A DNA stretch of 64,000 nt from Prorocentrum cordatum (GCA_963575745.1 CAUYUJ010008546.1:1-64000), one strand, 5' to 3'. Positions 12,144-24,085 are shown, numbered from the stretch's first letter. A program made the numbers and translations. The notes: generated from the sequence alone by a model not told the origin.

Positions 12144-12405
12144 ATGTTTTTCGCCCGGGTTGGATTTCGCCCGGTTCGTTTCGCCCGGTTTGTTTCGCCC
12201 AGTTCGTTTCGCCCGGGCTTGCTTTCGTCCGGTTGGCTTTCGCCCGGGTTGGCTTTCGCCCGGGTTGGCTTTCGCATGGGTTGGCTTTCGCCCGGGTTGT
12301 CTTCGCCCGAGTTGGCTTTCGCCCGGGCTGGCTTTCGCCCGGGTTGGCTTTCGCCCGGGCTGGTGTTTCGCCCGGGATGGTTTTCGCCGGGGTTCGTTTT
12401 CGCCC
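12144..12405. repeat. Array of TTTCGCCCGGGTTGGC (16 bp)
   Basis: About 14 tandem copies of a 16-bp unit with indels. Its reverse complement differs by one base from the unit of the 13.9-17.77 kb array, so the two arrays are in opposite orientation. Confidence 0.9.
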
Positions 12406-13890
12406 TCCTCTTCCTCCTCTCCTCCTCCCGCTCCTGCGTCCCGCCCGTCAGGGTCCGCCTGCCCGACCCGACCCGCCCGTCAGAGTTCACGCGTGCTCGC
12501 TCCGGCGCGCCCGACCCGACTCGCCCGTTAGGGTTCACGCGTGCTCACTCGAGCGTGCCTCACACTTGAAGTACCCCGTCTGCCCGACCCGATCCGCCCG
12601 TTAGGGTCCGCCCGCCCGACCCGACCCGTCCCGCCCCTTCGGGTCCGCTCGCCCGACCCGACCAACCCGTTAGGGTTCACGCGTGCTCGCTCCGGCGCGC
12701 CCCACACTTTAGTGTCCCGCCCGCCCGACCCGACCCGCTCGTTAGGGTCCGCCCGACCCGACCCGACCCGTCCCGCCCCTTCCGGTTCGCCCGCCTGACC
12801 CGACCGCCTGTTAGGGTTCACGCGTGCTCGCTCCGGCGACCCCCCACACTTTAGTGTCCCGCCTGCCCGACCCGACCATCCCTTTAGGTTCCGCCCGACC
12901 CGACCCGTCCCGCCCCGCCCGTCAGGGTCCGCCTGCCCGACCCGACCCGCCCGTTAGGATTCACGCGCGCGTGACCCACACTTTAGTGTCCCGCCCGCCG
13001 ACCCGACCCGCCCGTTAGGATCCGCCCGACCCGACCCGACCCGTTCCGCCAGTCAGGGTCCGTCGACCCAACCCGACCCGCCCGTTAGGGTTCACGCGTG
13101 CTCACTCGAGCGCGCCTCACACTTTAGTGTCCCGCCCGCCCGACCCGACCCCGACCCGCCCGTTAGGGTCCGCCCGACCCGACCCGTTCCGCCCCTTAGG
13201 GTTCGCCCGCCAGACCCGACCCGTCCGTCAGGGTTCACGCGCGCTCGCTCCGGCACGCCCCTCAGTTTGGTGTCCCGCCTGCCCGACCCGACCCGCTCGT
13301 TGAAGGGTCCGCCCGACCCGACCCGACCCGACCCGTCCCGCCCGCCCGTCAGGGTTCGCCTGCCCGACCCGACCCGCCCGTTCGAGTTCACGCGTGCTCG
13401 CTGCGGCGTGCCTCACACATTAGTGTCCCGGCCGCCCGACCCGACCCGCCCGTTAGGGTCCGCCCGACCCGACCCGACCCGTCCCGCCCGTCAAGGTCCG
13501 CCTGCCCGACCCGACCCGCCCTTTAGAGTTCACGCGTGCTCGCTCTGGCGCGCCCCATACTTTAGTATCCCGCCCGCCCGACCCGACCTCTTCGTTAGGG
13601 TCCGCCCGACGCGACCCGACCCGTCCCGCCCGTTAGGGTCACACCGCCCGCCACACCCGACCCGCCCGTTAGGGTTCACGCGTGCTCGCTCTGGCTCGCC
13701 CCACACTTTAACTACTGTCCCGCCTGTCCGACCCGACCCGCCCGTTAGGGTCCGCCCGACACGACCCGACCCGTCCCGCCCGTTAGGGTCCGCCCGCCCG
13801 ACCCGACGCGCCCGTTAGGGTCCGCCCGGCCCGACCCGACCCGTCCCTCCCGTTAGGGTCCGCCCGCCCGACCCGACCCGTTCGTTGGAG
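12406..13890. repeat. Compound CCCGACCCGACC array with ~141-bp period
   Basis: Short words (CGCCCGACCCGACCCG, CGTTAGGGT(C/T)CG, GTTCACGCGTGCTCGCTC) are arranged in a longer period marked by an ACACTTTAGTGT hairpin at 12,704, 12,846, 12,978, 13,119, 13,415 (variant) and 13,557 (variant). TTAGGG occurs many times but never as a tandem telomeric run. Confidence 0.88.
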
Positions 13891-16800
13891 CCCGCGCCCA
13901 TTCCCGGCGAAAGCCAACCCCAGCGAAAGCCAACCCCGGCGAAAGCCAACCTCTGGCGAAAGCCATCCTCCGGCGAAAGCCAACCCCGGCGAAAGCCAAC
14001 CCCGGCGAAAGCCAACCCCGGCGAAAGCCAACCCCAGCGAAAGCCAACCCTGGCGAAAGCCAACCCCAGCGAAAGCCAACCTCCGGCGAAAGCCAACCCC
14101 GGCGAAAGCCAAACCCGGCGAAAGCCAACCCCGGCGAAAGCCAACCACGGGGAAAGCCAACCACATGCCGAAGCCAACCACCGGCGAAAGCCAACCCCGG
14201 CGAAAGCCAACCCCGGCGAAAGTCAACCACCCACGAAAGCCAACCCTGGCGAAAGCCAACCCCGGCGAAAGCCAACCTCCGGCGAAAGCCAACCCCGGCG
14301 AAAGCCAACCCCGGCGAAAGCCAACCCCGGCGAAAGCCAACCCGAAAGCCAACCACCGGCGAAAGCCAACCCCGGCGAAAGCCAACCCCGGCGAAAGCCA
14401 AAGCGAAAGCCAACCCGGCGAAAGCCAACCCCAGCGAAAGCCAACCCCGGCGAAAGCCAACCCCTGGCGAAAGCCAACCCCGGCGAAAACCAACCCGCGG
14501 CGAAAGCCAACCCCGGCGAAAACCAAAACCCGCGAAAGCCAACCCCGGCGAAACGAAACCCGGCGAAACGAAGCCCGGCGAAACGAAGCCCGGCGAAGGC
14601 CAACCCCCACCGCGCGAAAGACACCCACTGCCGGCCCTTATTCCTTCCACAGGGGGTCGACGGCGAAAGCCAACCACCAGCGAAAGCCAACCCCGGCGAA
14701 AGCCAACCCCGGTGAAAGTCAACCACCCGCGAAAGCCAACCCTGGCGAAAGCCAACCCCCGGCGAAAGCCAACCCCCGGCGAAAGCCAACCCCGGCGAAC
14801 GCCAACCCCGGCAAAAGCCAACCCCGGCGAAAGCCAACCCCGGCGAAAGCCAACCACATGCCGAAGCCAACCACCGGCGAAAGCCAACCCCGGCGAAAGC
14901 CAACCACCGGCGAAAAGCCAACCCCGGCGAAAGCCAACCCCGGCGAAAGTCAACCACCCGCGAAAGCCAACCCTGGCGAAAGCCAACCCTGGCGAAAGCC
15001 AACCCCCGGCGAAAGCCAACCCCGGCGAAAGCCAACCACCGGCGAAAGCCAACCCCGGCGAAAGCCAACCCTGCATGGCGAAAGCCAACCACATGCCGAA
15101 GCCAACCACCGGCGAAAGCCAACCCCGGCGAAAGCCAACCACCAGCGAAAGCCAACCGCGGCGAAAGCCAACCCCGGCGAAAGTCAACCACCCGCGAAAG
15201 CCAACCCTGGCGAAAGCCAACCCCGGCGAAAGCCAACCCCCGGCGAAAGCCAACCCCGGCGAACGCCAACCCCGGCGAAAGCCAACCCTGGCGAAAGCCA
15301 ACCCCGGCGAAAGCCAACCACATGCCGAAGCCAACCACCGGCGAAAGCCAACCCCGGCGAAAGACAACCACCGGCGAAAGCCAACCCGGACGAAAGCCAA
15401 CCCTGGCGAAAGTCAACCACCCGCGAAAGCCAACCCTGGCGAAAGCCAACCCCAGCGAAAGCCAACCCCCGGCGAAAGCCAACCCCGGCGAAAGCCAACC
15501 CCAGCCAACCCCGGCGAAAGCCAACCCCGGCGAAGGCCAACCACATGCCGAAGCCAACCACCGGCGAAAGCTAACCCCGGCGAAAGCCAACCACCGGCGA
15601 AAGCCAACCCCGGCGAAAGCCAACCCCGGCGAAAGCCAATCCCCGGCGAAAGCCAACCCTGGCGAAAGCCAACCCCGGCGAAAGCCAACCCCCGGCGAAA
15701 GCCAACCCCGGCGAAAGCCAACCCCCGGCGAAAGCCAACCCCGGCGAAAGCCAACCCCGGCGAAAGCCAACCACCGGCAGCCAACCCCGGCGAAAGCCAA
15801 CCCGCGAAAGTCACAACCCGCGAAAGCCAACCTCCGTCGAAAGCCAACCCCAGGCGAAAGCCAACCCCCGGCGAAAGCCAACCCTGGCGAAAGCCAACCC
15901 CCGTCGAAAGCCAATATCATTCGAAAGCCACCCCAGGCGAAAGCCAACCATGCGAGCCAACCACCGCGAAGCCACCCCGGCGGAAAGCCAGCCCAGCGAA
16001 CGAACCCGGCGAAAGCCAACCCCGGCGAAAGCCACCCCCGGCGAAAGCCAACCCCGGCGACGCCAACCCAGCGAAAGCCTAACCCAGGCGAAAGCCCACC
16101 CCGGCGAAAGCCAACTAAATGCCTAGCCACCACCGACGAAAGCCAACCCCGCGAAAGCCCACGCCAACCACTGGCGAAAGTCAACCCCGAGGCGAAAGCA
16201 ACCCCGGCGAAAGTCACCCCCCGCGAAAGCCAACCCGTGAGCGAAAAGCAAACCACCGGCGAAAGCCAACCCCCGGCGAAGCAACCCCGGCGAAAGCCAA
16301 CCCCCGGCGAAAGCCAACCCCGCGCCGAGGCCAACCCCGGCAAAGCCGCGGACGTTCCGAAGTTCAAACACTGGCGACAGCCAACCCCGCGAAAGCCCAA
16401 CCCTCGGCAGCCAACCCCGGCGAAAGCCCACTCCCCGGCGAAAGTCAACAACACGCGAAAGCCACCCCCGCGGAACCAACCCGTCGAAAGCCAACCCCTC
16501 CGGCGAAGCCAACCCCTGGCGAAAGAGCCAACCCCGGCGAAAGCCAACCCCGGCGAAAGCCAACCCCGGCGAAAGCCAACCACATGCCGAAGCCAACCAC
16601 CGGCGAAAGCCAACCCCGGCGAAAGCCAGCCCAGCGAAGCGAAACCCGGCGAAAGCCAACCCCGGCGAAAGCCAACCCCCGGCGAAAGCCAACCCCGGCG
16701 AACGCCAACCCCGGCGAAAGCCAACCCCCGGCGAAAGCCAACTACATGCCGAAGCCAACCACCGACGAAAGCCAACCCCGGCGAAAGCCAACCACTGGCG

Positions 16801-17765
16801 AAAGCCAACCCCGGCGAAAGCCAACCCCGGCGAAAGCCAACCACCCGCGAAAGCCAACCCCGGCGAAAGCCAACCCCGGCGAAAGCCAACCCCGGCGAAA
16901 GCCAACCACCGGCGAAAGCCAACCCCGGCGAAAGCCAACCCCGGCGAAAGCCAACCCCGGCGAAAGCCAACCACATGCCGAAGCCAACCACCGGCGAAAG
17001 CCAACCCCGGCGAAAGCCAGCCCAGCGAAGCGAAACCCGGCGAAAGCCAACCCCGGCGAAAGCCAACCCCCGGCGAAAGCCAACCCCGGCGAACGCCAAC
17101 CCCGGCGAAAGCCAACCCCCGGCGAAAGCCAACCCCGGCGAAAGCCAACCCCCGGCGAAAGCCAACCCCGGCGAAAGCCAACCCCGGCGAAAGCCAACCA
17201 CATGCCGAAGCCAACCACCCGACGAAAGCCAACCCCGGCGAAAGCCAACCACCGGCAGCCAACCCCGGCGAAAGCCAACCCCCGGCGAAAGTCAACCACC
17301 CGCGAAAGCCAACCCCCGGCGAAAGCCAACACCCGGCGAAAGCCAACCCCCGGCGAAAGCCAATCCCCCGCGAAAGCCAACCCCGGCGAAAGCCAACCCC
17401 GGCGAAAGCCAACCCCGGCGAAAGCCAACCACATGCCGAAGCCAACCACCGGCGAAAGCCAACCCCGGCGAAAGCTAACCACCGGCAGCCAACCCCGGCG
17501 AAAGCCAACCCCGGCGAAAGTCAACCACCCGCGAAAGCCAACCCCCGGCGAAAGCCAACACCCGGCGAAAGCCAACCCCCGGCGAAAGCCAACCCCCCGC
17601 GAAAGCCAACCCCGGCGAAAGCCAACCCCGGCGAAAGCCAACCCCGGCGAAAGCCAACCACATGCCGAAGCCAACCACCGGCGAAAGCCAACCCCGGCGA
17701 AAGCAAGCCCAGCGAAGCGAAACCCGGCGAAAGCCAACCCCGGCGAAAGCCAACCCCGGCGAAAA
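13891..17765. repeat. 3.9-kb satellite of GCGAAAGCCAACCCCG (16 bp)
   Basis: More than 200 tandem copies of a 16-bp unit. A marker variant containing CACATGCCGAAGCCAACC recurs, giving a longer period of about 230 bp (for example near 16,742, 16,972, 17,203, 17,431 and 17,661). Units are most diverged between about 15,780 and 16,500. Both strands have very long open frames (718 and 1,009 codons), because a 16-bp unit cycles through all three frames without a stop. Confidence 0.95.
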
Positions 17766-17925
17766 GCATCCGTGCCGCCGCGCTCGGCTGTCAGGCGCGT
17801 CGACCCTGCCCCCGCGCATGATCAGCCAGCGCGGCGCGCTCGTCTATCCGTGCGCGCAGCCCCGCGAGCAGAGCCCAGCCCCGAAGGCCGCTGCCGGTTG
17901 CGGGAGTGGCGGTCCTCAGGCTCTT

Positions 17926-18223
17926 CTGGGATGACCGTGGGGGTTTCTAAGTGAAAAGGGGGTTACAAGTGGATGTTAAGGTGGGTTATATCTGTCCCAA
18001 CCTGGCTTATATACGTGGGTTACAAGTGCCCCGAGTGGCTTAGGGGGGTTAGGTAACTCGGCTAAGTGGGCGGAGCCCACTTCGCCCGGATCGCTACCCC
18101 CCCTAAGCTACTTAAGGCGCTTGTAGCCCGCTTAAGTTAACCCCCCGGTGGGCCAGATATAAACCACCTTGGCGTCCACTTGTAACCCCCCTGTCCATTT
18201 AGCAACCCCGACGGTAATCCCAG
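17926..18223. repeat. ~300-bp long inverted repeat (foldback element or hairpin locus)
   Basis: The two halves are reverse complements with scattered mismatches. CTGGGATGACCGT near 17,926 pairs with ACGGTAATCCCAG at 18,211-18,223, and GGGGGTTACAAGTGGA at 17,958 pairs with TCCACTTGTAACCCCC near 18,174. The centre is AAGTGGGC-GGA-GCCCACTT at 18,064-18,082. It resembles a foldback MITE or a long hairpin RNA source. No coding frame was seen. Confidence 0.8.
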
Positions 18224-20165
18224 TTCTGGGGCTCATTGCCAGCGGGCGGCCGTGCCGCCCAGGGCCGTCCATTCGTGCCTCTGGACAGCGGTTGCCACGG
18301 GTGGGTGCGGGGCCCGATGCCGGAGTTCGTTTCATTGGCTGAGAACTGCGGGCCCGATGCCCTGGAGGCTCGCAGGCGCGCGGTGCCAGCGCGTGCTTGG
18401 ATGCTGCGTGAAGGGAGGGGGTTCAGCGCCAGAGCACGCTGCGACGCCACTCTGCGCGGAACGGTGGGCAGTCTGGAGTCCACCGCGCAGGCGGCGCCTC
18501 CTGCCGTGCGAAGCCGACGCAAAGCTGATGCTTCTCTTCGCCTGGCTAGCCAGACGCCGCCCATGGGAAACGGTGATCGCGGCAGGCGGCAATTCGGGCG
18601 TGGCACATCGAGCAAGACCTGCTTCGCCCATCCGAGTCGGAGTGGGCCCCTCGAGACGGGTATCTGCGGCGAGAGCTGAAGAAGCTTGGCTGGCAGATCA
18701 TTCCCTGCTGCGCTGGAAGCCGCCAGCATGCAGCGGAGCCGCCTTGCACGCGGCTGCACCTCATGCGTGTGGATCACAGCCATGGTGGCTTTGGCTTTCT
18801 TTTGTTGTGATCTGGCGTTGCGCTGAGGTTCAGGCTCTCCAGGTGTCGGGCGTGGCGGGCCAGGGCGCCGCTGTCCAATGCAGGATCAGAAGGCAGAAGG
18901 ACGACTCTTTCGGTGAAGGCCTTCTCGTCGGAGTTCTCACGCTCCTGTCCCTCGGACTGCTATGCCCTGCGAGTCTGCTCAAGGCTTTGGCTGAAACAGG
19001 GAGCCGTGTCGTGCGCGCAGTCCGATGGTGTCTTCTCCTCAGTCGCAGGGGTCGCTGATCTAGAGCCCGTCTTTGCCGACACCATCAGGCGCATGGTGCT
19101 TGGTCTGCCGCCAGATCGAGTTCGTTCAGATCCCTGGCCATTCCCTGCGCCTGGGCCAGGGCAACGCGCAATGGTGGAATAGCGCTGCGTCCGTGCCTGA
19201 TCAGCTCGTGCGTGGCCAGGAGTTCCATGCCTGGTCGCCCATGAAAGCACGGGGGAGTTCTATGCGACAGTTCCTGTGGCCGCTCGAAAGCATCGCCTCA
19301 TCCAAGCCGCCCGAGCGACGTGCTCAGCTGCCCCCGTGCCCGCTGGGTAGCCGCGTAATTTGGGCGGGCCCACAGTTTGGCAGCGGCCCCCACGATATTT
19401 CGATCTGACTGCGCTGCGCCGCCGCCCCCGCTGCTCCACCAGCGCTGCCGCGCGCCCAGATCGGATCCACGCTTCGCGCCTGCCTTCCTGGACTTCGTGC
19501 CTCTGAGGGGTTTGGGCCTCCCCGCTGTGAGGGTGCTGCCGAGGCGTGCGACTGACGCAGCAGCTTTACATTGGCCACGGCCAGGGGCGAACGTCATTTT
19601 TGTATATCATGCACGCTTCGCGCCGCGTTGGCTGTCTTTCTGGGGCACCCAGAGGTTTCTGAAGGTCCCCAGCGATTTTTTCGCATGGTGGTGTGGAGTG
19701 GAAGTCGTTGTTCGTTAGTAGGCTGGCGCATTCGAGCAGCGAGGTTTCACGGACACCTGCTTTTCTTTTCTCTAAGCTTTCCTTTCCTGCCCTTTCCGCG
19801 CGCAGGCCCGGGGGACGGCGTTGCGCGTCTCGCGGGCCCCCGCCACCCAGTGTGGCGTGACGTGGTGTTCGTGCTCTGCCTCCGTTCGGGTGTGGTGGTG
19901 GTGGTGGCCTCCTTTCGGCGGGTGCGCCGCCGTGGTCTGCGACTGATGCGGCGCTCCCACATGGGCCACGCCGCGGCCAATGGCGAACGGAATCTACGAT
20001 GCAACGGGCGTCCTGGCCCCCCGAGCCCAGGGGCAGCGCGCTTCCCCCCCCCACTTCTCCCCTGGTAACCAAATCTAGCCCGTGGGGTTTCGGCCCCAAG
20101 GTGGGAGAAGGCGGCTACAGACGGCCTCAGGAAGGCTTGCCTCCATGCGCCTCCAATGCGGCCCA
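18224..20165. other. GC-rich DNA, no gene recognised
   Basis: Overlapping frames occur on both strands; the longest is 268 codons, 18,252-19,058, on the plus strand. None contains a domain, signal peptide or repeat that I can identify. Confidence 0.35.
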
Positions 20166-21140
20166 TCACGCTCTGTGACAGCTTTGGGAGGTTCTTAAAG
20201 GACCCTAAGAGGTTCCCCAGGTGACCTTAAGAGGGCCAACTTGTGTCATTCACGTCAGGAAGTGGCATGTTCAACATCTAAGTTTTTTGCTCTTGGTAGC
20301 GTTCACGAGGGCCCGCGAGACCCCAAGATCGCCCCAAAATTGACCCAGATGCTCCCAGGACGCTCCCAGACAGTTTGATAGGCGCCCAGGACGGCCGAAA
20401 AAGCCCCTGGGAGGAACCCAAGAGTGTCCCAATATTTCGAACCCGCCCCAAAAGGATACCCGAGTCCGCCAACTAGCCCCCCAAAAACTTCCAAGAGGGC
20501 CCCAAGATCCCCGCAAGAGGTCCCCTGGAGGCCCACACATGGCCCCCAAAAGAGACCCCAAGATGCTTCAAAACTGCTTCTCAAACACCTCCGGCAGGCA
20601 TCTCAGAATTAGATCCGGTGCGCAAGTGGCAGCTTTGGGTAATCGGGGGGGTCACGGCTGCCCAGGCGCTGGCTCATATAATGAATTGATTCAGCTGCAC
20701 CCTCTGCCCACCCAGGATCACTTCTAATACTTCTGAGATCGTATTCAACTCCTTCCTGACACATTCTTGACAAGGACAGGATCAGCAGTCCAAGGAAGAG
20801 AAAGTGGATGCTGAGGCAGATGAGGAGGATGATGCGAAGGAGGACGCCTACCCAGGTTCTGGCCAGGTCGTCGTCCAAGGCCATGCTGACACGCTCGGGC
20901 TGGTCTGGGGGGTCACGGTTGCCCTGGCGCTGGCTCAAGGACCAGTTCAAGACGGCCCAAGACGGTCCAAGAGAGCCCTGAGACGGCCCAAGAGGCCCCC
21001 TAAGCCACACTGAAATGGCCCCAAGAGAGGCACCACAGGCCGGGACCGCAACTCGGACGCTCTCCATACGCCCCTAGAACCCTCCTTGAGGCCCCCAGAG
21101 ACCTTCGAAAGGCTTCCAAATGGGCCCCACAGACTTCCAA
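20166..21140. repeat. Degenerate CCCAAGAGG-word repeat region
   Basis: CCCAAGA(G/T)-type words recur every 10-25 bp without strict tandem order. A GGTCACGG(C/T)TGCCC(A/T)GGCGCTGGCTCA block occurs near 20,650 and 20,912. The reverse-complement word set fills 42,175-43,245. Confidence 0.7.
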
Positions 21141-21645
21141 AGAGCCTTCAAGGAATCTTGTTCACAACCTGAACCCCCCTCGATCCGCGACCCCTTCTTC
21201 CTCTTGCCTTCCTCCCCCACCCCTGGCCTCTCCCTTTCTCTCCCTCTCATTGGTTTTCGGGGCCATAGATCGAGCCTCAGGCTGTCGCTCGGGACAGTTA
21301 GGATAGGCAAGAGGGGGAGGTCAAGAGGAGGCCCAGGATTGCTTCTCCTGCATTTCATCACAGCGCCAGGGACTGCGCTAGAACCTAAGCGAAGCGTGCG
21401 CGTGGCTCCAATATTGTTATCATGCGCTCTTTGTGGCGCATTGGCCATGTTGCCGGGCCTCCTGGAGGTCTCTGGAGGTGGTCCTCGGCGGCCGTCTCTG
21501 ATTGCGGCGTGAAGCGGGAAACAATGAGGACCCCATGAGGTGAAAGAAGGCTCCAGGATGCTCCCAGGAGGCCGCAGAAGGCTATCAAGCCTCAGGAGGT
21601 TTCAGAGGGCCGAAGGAGGCCCAAGAGGCGGAAGGAGGCCCCACG
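21141..21645. other. Spacer, nothing recognised
   Basis: Includes a short CTCTCCCTTTCTC tract near 21,225. No gene-like frame. Confidence 0.35.
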
Positions 21646-21960
21646 ATGCGGATGCCCTTGCTCATGCTCAGCGTCACTCGTACTCACGACCACTCAGATT
21701 CAGGTCCGCGTATGCTCAGCCACTCGAAGTTTGTTTGATTCGTTCATCTTCGGTTTCGCTCATGCTCGTACCTATTTATTTCCAGACCACTTCAGGCTCA
21801 TACCTGCTCGTATTTGGAAGCGTCACATTTACACGCACGCACACGTACCCACTCACATCCACAACCGGTCCTATCCAGACTTTGGGCGTACTCAGTCACT
21901 CATGATGAGCTGCTTACATTCGTACTCGCTCAGGCCCGCTTACATCAACATTCGCTGATA
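21646..21960. repeat. Degenerate CACTCGTA/ACTCAC word cluster
   Basis: CACTCGTACTCA-like words recur at irregular spacing. A second cluster of the same words lies at 22,640-22,800, on the other side of the G-rich tract. Confidence 0.55.
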
Positions 21961-22009
21961 CGCGTATTGGGAAGGCCTAGAGGCCGGTGCCGCCGAACCT
22001 GAAGGGGGA

Positions 22010-22335
22010 CGGTGACGGCGGCGGCGGCGGCAGCGGCGACGACGACGCTGACGCTCTGGAGCCTTTCTTGGGGCTCTCTTGGGAGCCTCTTGGGCTCTGT
22101 TGGGGCTTGGGCTGGGGCCGCGGCTGGGGCCAGGGTCAGGGCCAGGGCTGGGGCCGGGGCCGAGGCCGAGGCTGGGGCCACGGCCGGGGCTGGGGCCGGG
22201 GGCCGGGGGCCAGGGCCGGGGCCGGGGCGCCGGGGCCGGGACCCGGGCTGCGGCCCTCTTGGGCCTGGCCGTTTCTGGGTCCAGGGCTGGGGCCGGAGCG
22301 AGGGCCGGGGCCAGGGCCGGAGCGGGGGCTCGGCC
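22010..22335. repeat. GGGGCTGGGGCC/GGGGCCGGGGCC tract
   Basis: Six-base-period G-rich tract. The dense runs of three to four G on one strand give it G-quadruplex potential. All frames stay open as Gly/Ala/Trp- or Pro-rich chains, which I treat as low complexity. Confidence 0.85.
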
Positions 22336-22814
22336 GCGCGGGGGAAGACGTCTTTGGGAGGCGACCCCTCCCCGGGACTCCCCCGGACCCCCCCTGGGAT
22401 CCCCCCCAGGACCCCTCCGGGACCCCTCCCCCTCATGGGGCGGGGAAGGGATCAAATGGAAGGGGCTTCCCTTCCATTCCACTCCGATGTTGTTCAATTT
22501 TGCTCTGGACGGCGCGTATCAGGAAGAGGGCCCAGGCAAATGGAACAGAGGAGGACGGAGACGACGACTCGATTAACGGAAAAGCCAGACTCGAACAGAA
22601 AAAACCCTCACACGTCGACAGGGTCGGCGGATTTACGCGTATTCAGAGCCACTCGTTTCCAGATTGACTTGTGTTCAGTACCATTCGTGCCTGAACTGGT
22701 TCATACTAAGACTCATGCGTAATCACATGGTCACTCGTACCCAGGTCCGTTCACAACAGAACTCACCCGTATTCAGTTGTCCAGTCTCCATGCAAGCCAC
22801 AATCTCAAGATCTT
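22336..22814. other. Spacer with second CACTCGTA word cluster
   Basis: GC-rich to 22,460, then a CACTCGTA/CGTATTCA cluster at 22,640-22,800. No gene recognised. Confidence 0.4.
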
Positions 22815-22859
22815 GACTCGTAGGCTTTCGTGATGTCGAGCACTGGTCTCAGCCGTCAC
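22815..22859 (+). repeat. A1 terminal repeat of the YR retroelement
   Basis: Matches A2 (38,774-38,818) at 42 of 45 positions. Shared core: GGCTTTCGTGATGTCGAGC. Confidence 0.85.
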
Positions 22860-22881
22860 GGTTCAGCGCTCGCACGGTGCC

Positions 22882-24084
22882 GTGCCTCGTTCCGCTCTCG
22901 CGCTGTATGCAGCGCGGCGGCCCCCGCAAGCGCGCGGCTTCCCTGGGCGGCGGCCCTGGCTGGTGGCGGCAGCTCGTCGCGCGCCGGTACCCCAGCGCCG
23001 CGCCCAGGATCCGGCGGTGCTCGTGGCCGCCCTGCCGGCGCCCGCCTCGCTGGCCAGCGCCGGGACCGTCGTCCAGCAGAACCCCGAGATCCACGTGCAC
23101 GTAGCGCCTGGCTCGGACGCCACAGCGGCCGCCTGGGCGGCGGCCGAGGGCGCGGCCAGCGCCTTCGGCTTCACCCCTTGCGGGGCCGGCGCAGCGCTGG
23201 CCGAGGAGGTACCCGTTGCGGGCGCGGTCAGCTCGGCGGCGCGGCAGGAGCCGATCGCTGGCAAGTCGGCCCAGCCGCGGACCCCGCGCACAGAAGCGTG
23301 GGCGCACGCAGTGTGGCGCTATCCATCGCGTCCCGAGCGAGCTGGGGGGCGTGCGCTGCGGCGGGGGCGCCGCGTGCAAGGATCTGGCGGCTACGCTGCC
23401 AGACGGACGCTACAGCTTCCCGTATGGCACGCGCCTGCGCCGCTTCGCCTTGGAGCAGGCGGCGCTGGAGGGCTACGAGGCCGAGGCGGCCAAGCACGAG
23501 GCCCCGTCGCCCGCGCCGGTCTTCGACCTGCTCGAGCCCCGCCGGGGGTTGCCATGGTCGGAGGCGCGGATCCCCCCAGCGCGGAGGAGTACGAGTGCGA
23601 GCTGCGCGTGGCGGAGCTCACGGACGACCACCAGCCGCTGCAGGTGGACGTCTCGTGCATGCACTTGGGCCTGTCGGCCGATGGTGGGGCTTTGGCTATG
23701 TCCATCGCGCCCATCAGCAAGCGGCGTGGCGTGGTCACGCTGGCGCTGCCGGCCGACGTCTGCCCGTGGCTGGGCCCGCACTTCGCGGCCCTGGGCGACC
23801 CACGGACCCGCGTGCCCACGGGCGACGGGCAGTTGGCGACGGTGGCCTTCGTGCGGGTCAGCCCGGACGACGGTGCCTGGCTGGAGGCCGCGTCGGGCGG
23901 CGCTTCCTGGTCTGGCGACGGGCGCTGGCCTGCCGCGCGCGCCCTGGTGCAGCTCGCCGCCGACATACCGCAGCACGTGCAGGGGCACGAGAACTACGGC
24001 GGCGGTTTGGTCCCGGCTGCGCACGCGCTAATCCCGAACGACCTCGACTCTATGCTGGGCGGCGCGGTCGGCAACGGCCCTTAG
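22882..24084 (+). CDS. Gag-like ORF of the YR retroelement
   Basis: Open frame of 400 codons starting just inside A1, where the first ORF of a YR retroelement is expected. The first ~230 residues are Ala/Pro/Arg-rich and may be partly out of frame. The last ~150 look most protein-like, alternating hydrophobic strands and loops (motifs MHLGLSADGGAL, RVPTGDGQLATVAFV). No zinc knuckle is visible. Other plus frames over the same DNA (22,830-24,107 and 23,216-24,031) are also open because of GC content. I chose this one because its C-terminal half has the most balanced composition and its stop is followed directly by a further protein-like segment. The role, RNA packaging or particle structure, is inferred from position only. 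Confidence 0.4.
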   Translation: MPRSALALYAARRPPQARGFPGRRPWLVAAARRAPVPQRRAQDPAVLVAALPAPASLASAGTVVQQNPEIHVHVAPGSDATAAAWAAAEGAASAFGFTPCGAGAALAEEVPVAGAVSSAARQEPIAGKSAQPRTPRTEAWAHAVWRYPSRPERAGGRALRRGRRVQGSGGYAARRTLQLPVWHAPAPLRLGAGGAGGLRGRGGQARGPVARAGLRPARAPPGVAMVGGADPPSAEEYECELRVAELTDDHQPLQVDVSCMHLGLSADGGALAMSIAPISKRRGVVTLALPADVCPWLGPHFAALGDPRTRVPTGDGQLATVAFVRVSPDDGAWLEAASGGASWSGDGRWPAARALVQLAADIPQHVQGHENYGGGLVPAAHALIPNDLDSMLGGAVGNGP

Positions 24085-24085
24085 C

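Noticed and set aside
12406-13890. Telomere-like TTAGGG words
   Set aside because: They occur singly within a longer unit (CGTTAGGGTCCG), never as tandem TTAGGG or TTTAGGG.
13853-17478. Very long ORFs (515, 718 and 1,009 codons) on both strands
   Set aside because: They arise from a 16-bp unit without stops, shift phase at every indel and overlap on both strands; repeat artefact.
18252-19058. 268-codon plus-strand ORF as a host gene
   Set aside because: Opposite-strand and alternative frames are equally open; no motif or balanced composition supports coding.
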